Positions 59,176 through 64,000 of a stretch of DNA of 64,000 nucleotides are shown here, one piece after another. The stretch covers positions 67,473,211 to 67,537,210 of the forward strand of contig CM054116.1 in the NCBI GenBank assembly GCA_028673005.1. The letters run 5' to 3'. Position 1 is the stretch's first letter. Each line of letters starts with the position of its first letter. Origin of the DNA: Tanypteryx hageni. Its lineage: Eukaryota; Arthropoda; Insecta; Odonata; Petaluridae. A program made the translations under genes and the position numbers. The notes under the pieces were generated by a model that was not told the origin of the DNA, made no database searches, and saw nothing but the letters and a program-made list of their open reading frames with translations.

Positions 59176-59260
59176 TTAGGGGTGGCCAATCTGGACCTGA
59201 TCAGGAGTCAATATATTTCTATGAACATCACCGAAGAGCCGCACTAGCATGTAATAAGCT
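59176..59260 (+). mobile_element. Possible hAT element terminus
   Basis: TTAGGGGTGGCCAATCTGGA followed by GAAGAGCCGCACTAGCATG resembles hAT ends of the CAGGGGTGGCCAA type with a GCCGCA box. The matching right end and target duplication were not found. Confidence 0.35.
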
Positions 59261-60083
59261 GATAAAATACATTCAACACATAATGTATCTGCTGTAGCAT
59301 ATCTTACATATAGTTTTCCAGTTCTGTTTGTTCTGTCTGTCTGTGTGAGACGCTGACGTCATCAATGGCACTTTTTAACGCTTGTTTAACATACTTTCCG
59401 ATTCGGTGGAAGTTTTAAATTTCGCAGGAATGTTTGATTTAGATATAAAAATTAAATGAAAGACTACAAAAAAAGACCAGGGTTCAACTCCAGGGGGGCG
59501 ATTTCCATTTCCCGTAAGATAACACAAAAAATAGACTTTTTAAAATGCAGGCTTTTATTCTTTTGGAAATTAAAATTTGAAACAATTGACGTAGGATCTT
59601 CGAATTTAAACTGTTCTAGGAAAATTACTTAAGTTCCTTATTCTATTCATCTTTTTCCGCCTACCGTTCGAAATTTCTCATATTGAACATTTAAATGACA
59701 TATTTTGGGAAAACATCGGCTTTTAAAGGTGATGTTGTCTTGCCGACCACATCTTTGTTAAACTTCGAGAATCAATTGTTGTCACAACCCGCATACGTGT
59801 AATATATACGAGTGCACAGATTGCCTTAAATTATCGTAGGATTTTTGCGAAATTACGTAATCCTAATGGGACTGGGATTTAGTTTGGAAAAATCTAAACG
59901 ACTATATAGATGTAGAGTAAGAGAGAGGGGGATGTGGGGAGGGAGATCGGAGGGAAGGGATAGAGAATGGAAGGTACAAAGAGAGTAAGGGAGGTACAGA
60001 ATTAGAAAAGGACGGGAGGAAAGAGAAAAAGAGGGAGACGGATAAAAAGAGGGAGAGCTATGGATTGTGACAGGCGAGAATGA
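59261..60083. other. Non-coding stretch, purine-rich at the end
   Basis: Purine-rich from about 59920 to 60080. A lone B-box-like GGTTCAACTCC at 59489 has no A box upstream. Confidence 0.5.
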
Positions 60084-60213
60084 GAGATAGATAGATAGAT
60101 AGATAATCGTCTTTATTCGGGCGAAATTTAGACCATAAGGTCCATTCTTACATTTAACCCTTCGTCAATATAATAAATATAAGAAATGGTAAAGTAAGAT
60201 ATTACAAGAGAGG
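60084..60213 (-). mobile_element. LINE 3' tail with (GATA)n (copy 2)
   Basis: Minus strand: GAATGGACCTTATGGTCTAA, TTTCGCCCGAATAAAGACG, then (ATCT)n at 60084-60104. Unique 3' UTR, an AATAAA-like signal and a terminal tetranucleotide repeat are the layout of CR1/L2-type LINEs. It aligns with the tail at 45425. No coding part remains. Confidence 0.55.
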
Positions 60214-60325
60214 GGGAGGTGAGACAAAAAAGAAGCAGAGAGGGAGGGAGAGAGAGAGAGGGAAGGAAAGAGAAAGGAAGGGAGGGAGGGAGAGAGGGAC
60301 GGCGAGAGGGAGGGAAGGGGCTCAT
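60214..60325. repeat. GGGA/GAGA purine tract
   Basis: Low-complexity GGGAGGGA/GAGA sequence on the + strand. Confidence 0.95.
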
Positions 60326-61817
60326 CATTTATCATATCTTACTGATTTTTTGTATCGAAATCAAATATATTTGGAATACTTTTATCATAATCCCGTCATA
60401 TTTGACGGGCAGTTACGCTAGTAAAAATAATAAAAACAAGAACTTACTTTTTATTTAGTGCGACTTCCGGAAATCTTTGACTTAAAAAATTCCCTTACGC
60501 ATTATAATCGGAAAATTACGGTATACGTAAGTTTCAAAGAGACATCGGAGCCAGCGGATGGCTACTCCTGCTCACCCATCTCCGCCTCCATTCCTCTCCC
60601 ATTTCCCTCCTCCCATTCTCCTCCCCACTTCTCCCCTACGAATGACATATTCTCCCCTTTTATTTGCACTTGACTCCTTCTCCTCCTCTCTTCCTTCCCT
60701 TTTCCCCTCCTCTCTGTTCCCCCAACCCGCCCACCTCCTTCACCGCTGCCGCTCCGATGGTCCTTCCCATTCCCGGCGCGCAGACTGCACGTCCATTTAC
60801 TTGTACGGTCTTCTTCTACCTGCGGACACAATGTCGCCGCTTTTTCCTAGGCCGCTGGTTGCTCCCTCGTTCTCGACACAATGGGAACGGCGGATCTAGG
60901 CCACACTACTTTGGGGAAGGAAGGTAGAGAGAGAGAAAGAGAGGGGGAGGATAGGGAATACGGATGGGCAGAACTATCTTACATGATGGCACATAAAAAC
61001 GATTCGGGTGGAAGGTATGTACGGCATTCTCGCAAAATTTATTTTTTTGGTGGGGAAATTTTTATTCATATCGCTCGGACTATGCAAAACGCTTAAGATC
61101 CGAGAAAAAGTTAAATGGTGAAAAACGGGCGTCTTGAATGAGGTCGAAGAGGTCAGCAAGAAGATAATACGTGTATAGTGGGAGGAAGGAGAGAAAAAAG
61201 AGAGAATGCAGACATCGTACCTACGAGGAATCCTTCAAAATTTCAGCATATTTCTCGAAATGTATGGCGATAATATCAAGCACGCTCTCACGCATGGCTG
61301 CTTTGCATGAAAAAATTATCCAAACTAGAACGCGCGCACGCGATATCGCACTGAGAGCATGATAAATTATTCATTTATATTTATGGAATAAAAACATCGG
61401 GATTGTAGACCTAAAGGCGTTCAAAACGAGAAACCACAATTTGATCCACAATGCAACAAACTGAAAACACTTTAATTATATATGTGGATTCAATAAAGAA
61501 TACGCGACACAAAATATCTGGAACATAAACGATTTTTATGTATGTACTCTGAATATTTAAAACGTTACAATACATAGCTAATTGACTGCCGAGGTAAATT
61601 TATTAATTAGCATCCGTAAATATACTACACTATATTGTCAGCTACGTGGGCAGGCATATACATAAGAACCTCGTAAAAGGAATAAAGCCAAAAAGATGAA
61701 TGACTGTTTACTTTAATAAGATGTAATCATCTATGTATATATAAATTTTCAGTTTTTACTGTGGAAATGTACCTACTATACATTATAATAATATTTTTTC
61801 TTAAAAACGTGGTCATT
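60326..61817. other. Non-coding stretch, nothing recognised
   Basis: Pyrimidine-rich at 60570-60760, where frames overlap on both strands; AT-rich later. No gene supported. Confidence 0.5.
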
Positions 61818-61819
61818 TA

Positions 61820-61905
61820 CAGGCGGTTCTTGACTTCCGTACAATCGACTTACGTACAACCCGCACTTTCATAGATTATACATCAGTACCCCTAAACCGA
61901 CTTTG
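61820..61905 (+). mobile_element. Possible pogo/Tigger-like element end
   Basis: TA then CAGGCGGTTCTTGACTTCCG and CGACTTACGTACAAC, the same style of end as the 19610 element. No matching right end was located. Confidence 0.4.
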
Positions 61906-62230
61906 GAACGAAGAATTCGGACTTGCGTACATCAGCAGACAAACGAACATTTAGAGTTAACTCATGGTGTTTGTTTGTGAAATTATTTTCATATTTTATT
62001 GCATTTTGTCATTATTTTATAATATTGGTAATATTGGCACGCCATATATACCCGCTCTCTAACAAAAGGACCAATATTGGCCCGCTGGGTCCGAAAATTC
62101 CTACAAAGGTCGCACTCGTAGAGTCGGGTGATTAGGGAGATAAGAAGGTATTTCATATGTTTCTAACATACCTAAGCCCATGGCCTAAAAGTTTTGGTCG
62201 GGGGGCGAATAAGTAAACACTTCTGAAGAG

Positions 62231-62408
62231 TGACTGCTGTCTTCTTTCGGGTTACAACCGCGTGCGTAGTCTTTTTCTGACGACAGTTTCGCTGCCATTC
62301 CAGGTAGCATCTTCAGGTCAAAGTGGCGTGCAGATTTTTTTGTCCCTATATACTGTAGTCAAAAATAGACTAAGCACGCGGTTGTAACCCGAAAGAAGAT
62401 AGGAGTCA
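62231..62408. repeat. Foldback with 42-bp arms around motif E
   Basis: The left arm (62231-62272) contains CTTTCGGGTTACAACCGCGT; the right arm (62367-62408) is its inverted copy with about four mismatches. The 94-bp centre carries the Penelope-type hairpin on the minus strand. Confidence 0.93.
62287..62316 (-). promoter_or_regulatory. Structured motif E: CTGAAGA - hairpin - GAAA
   Basis: Minus strand: CTGAAGA, one T, a GCTACC / GGCAGC stem with one mismatch around TGGAAT, then GAAAC. GAC / GTC outside can extend the helix. Same layout as motifs A-C. Confidence 0.55.
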
Positions 62409-62760
62409 TATATGGAAACATCGCGGAAGCCTTCGCAACAACTTCTGAAAAGTGTTTACTCGATAGATGTTGTCCTCGGCGTTCGATATGCAATAAACCC
62501 AAACCAATGAGTAAGGTCCATCCCAAAGATTTGCAATATGTTTTTGTCTTCCCTTCGTACAACTACGTTTTACGGTTCTGCTTCATCAGCCGTTTTTATA
62601 ACACCAAATAGTGCGGCAGTAGGCTAAGGCGCGAGCGATTATCGAGGTTTCCATTTTTATATTTTCGTAATATTTTTATTTTTGTTAGTAATTCTACTAC
62701 TGTTTCATCGTTATTATTTCATTGTTGTTTTTGTTATTATTATTGGCGTTAATTTTTTAA
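62409..62760. other. AT-rich sequence upstream of the piggyBac fragment
   Basis: May include the 5' UTR of the piggyBac element. No CCC-starting terminal repeat next to a TTAA was found. Confidence 0.4.
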
Positions 62761-63015
62761 ATGTCTCATAAACGTAAAATGACCCCTGAACAGATGGAGG
62801 AAATCATTTTCGATTCCAATTCTGACGCGTACGAAGAAGAAAGTGCTGAAAGCGGCAGAGATGGCGAGGAAGAGCCTGAGAAAGATGTCTCGGCAAGGAG
62901 TGGTGATTCACCTAAATGGAGATCTCCACATGAAGACCGAAGACGAAACATCAGTGTGCACCCTTTTATTACCGGGCCGAGTGGAATGAATTTGCATTTT
63001 ATTGCACTGATCTAA
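62761..63015 (+). pseudogene. piggyBac-type transposase, N-terminal fragment
   Basis: 84 codons starting MSHKRKMTPEQMEEIIFDSN, followed by an acidic Ser/Glu-rich stretch and then RRNISVHPFITGPSGM. An acidic N-terminus followed by an HPF-GPSG block is the beginning of many piggyBac/PGBD proteins (an F-G-GPSG motif precedes the DDE domain). The frame then runs into a stop (63013-63015) where the DDE core should begin, and no later piggyBac motif was seen, so the gene is truncated. TTAA-flanked ends were not identified. Confidence 0.7.
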
Positions 63016-63702
63016 ATTTGAATACCAATACTATATTTCGACATGTTTCTTTCCTCTAATAAGCAGCATTATATAATTTTGCAATGTGTTAACCACTGAA
63101 TATTTTTTATCTGAACGTTTTATCACGAATAGTTTATTATATACGCGATTTTTCCAGAATGTAAGCAAATATTTTTTAAATACCCTAGAATAAATCGGAT
63201 TGACGCGAACCTGGAGTTTTCAGGTTTTCACGTGAACACTCACACCCTCGATTTCCCTAGAACGACATTACGCTATCCTCTTAATTGGATCGTTGGTAGG
63301 GGTGAGGGGTTGCTCTTGAAGGGGGAATATTATATTACTATAATGGAATTCAAGATGCGTTTTGAGAGAGACTGGTCAATAACAGGGATGTTCGCAACAT
63401 AGAGTTGGGCGCTAAGATAACTGAAGGAAGAAATACGACCATACATTACCTCGTATAATTTCAGAGTTGTACTTATAATTACAAGAAAATGTAGAACCCG
63501 ATATGGAATATTCATAATTAGCAATAATCTACATTCAGGAAAGCGTCATTTTGAAGAGGAGAAAGTAAGCTATGAAAACCTTCTCCTATTCAACTACATA
63601 GCTAGACTTTCAATAAAATAAACATGTTTAAGTATACATGTGTAAACAAATAAATACCAACATACATAAAGGAGACAGATATAGAATACTCCTACTATAG
63701 AA
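63016..63702. other. Non-coding stretch, nothing recognised
   Basis: AT-rich; two CCCTAGAA boxes at about 63183 and 63257 are noted but do not form an element end. Confidence 0.45.
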
Positions 63703-64000
63703 AAGGGGTCGGCAACCTTTTGTGCATGGCGGGCCACATTCGTAATGAGATTGCTTCGGAGGACCGCATTGAAAGTCACGGGATCTTCGCTGGGCAGGAT
63801 AAATGTTTACATCCGAAGTTTTCCGGAGATTCTGTGGTCTCATATTAGCAATAATAATATATAAATAATTTACCAGCGTTAAATATTCACCAGAAAATGT
63901 TTTGAAACCAAAATCTTACTGAAAAAATACGAAAATTTCTGTTAAATTGTACCGACCACTTTCTCATTATAGCTTCGAGGGCCGCATAAAGCGCTCTCGG
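63703..64000 (+). mobile_element. Non-autonomous hAT element, left part (continues past the window)
   Basis: It starts AAGGGGTCGGCAACCTTTTG with GGCGGGCCACATTCG; CAGGGGTCGGCAACC and GGGCCACA boxes are typical of one hAT end type. The window ends within GAGGGCCGCATAAAGCGCTC, which looks like the approach to the opposite end. No transposase in the visible part. Confidence 0.55.

Noticed and set aside
59485..59510. Second SINE suggested by GGTTCAACTCC
   Set aside because: No A box at the right distance upstream and no flanking duplication.
1..64000. CRISPR array, bacterial operon or phage-like region
   Set aside because: No direct repeats with regular unique spacers and no compact gene clusters; the sequence is plainly eukaryotic with transposons, microsatellites and a SINE.

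Overview
The window looks like gene-poor, AT-rich nuclear DNA from an animal, most likely an arthropod and probably an insect. That inference rests on the transposons seen (a DUF4817-type mariner relative, a ZMYM1-like hAT, a Transib/RAG1-like relic, piggyBac, Penelope-like elements and a tRNA-derived SINE) and on the dense microsatellites. I cannot name the species. No complete host protein-coding gene is supported. The only host-gene candidate is a short possible signal-peptide exon at 24729-24806. Most long open frames are chance products of purine/pyrimidine-rich or (TA)n tracts.

Layout. 1-0.7 kb: 3' end of a hAT element with an open transposase C-terminus. 0.7-12.5 kb: non-coding, with a 24-bp perfect palindrome, one copy of a 670-bp dispersed repeat, two tandem repeats and CT/TA/GGA tracts. 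12.5-16 kb: two non-autonomous hAT elements, each with a perfect 8-bp target duplication. 19.6-23.2 kb: two TA-flanked MITEs and a 52-bp repeat. 26.8-28.2 kb: a mariner-type element with both terminal inverted repeats and a broken transposase. 28.5-30 kb: a small hAT MITE, then a pogo/Tigger-like element interrupted by a Penelope-like tail. 33-35.7 kb: a large foldback and a 5'-truncated Penelope-like element with an open GIY-YIG endonuclease frame. 36.4-37.2 kb: a SINE with target duplication, then a second mariner relic. 37.3-47 kb: long strand-asymmetric purine/pyrimidine tracts with a LINE tail inserted. 48-49 kb: the inverted second copy of the 670-bp repeat and a small foldback. 54-58 kb: a GGT minisatellite and a multiply frameshifted Transib/RAG1-like transposase. 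60-64 kb: a second LINE tail, another foldback, a piggyBac N-terminal fragment and the start of a further hAT element.

The two observations I rate highest are the Transib/RAG1-like relic (55476-57398) and a short structured motif. The motif is CTGA(A/T)GA, then a hairpin, then GAAA. It occurs five times (29.47, 33.27, 35.48, 48.92 and 62.29 kb). One copy directly follows the Penelope endonuclease frame and three sit between inverted-repeat arms. It resembles the hammerhead-ribozyme core known from Penelope-like elements, but an extra base makes activity uncertain.
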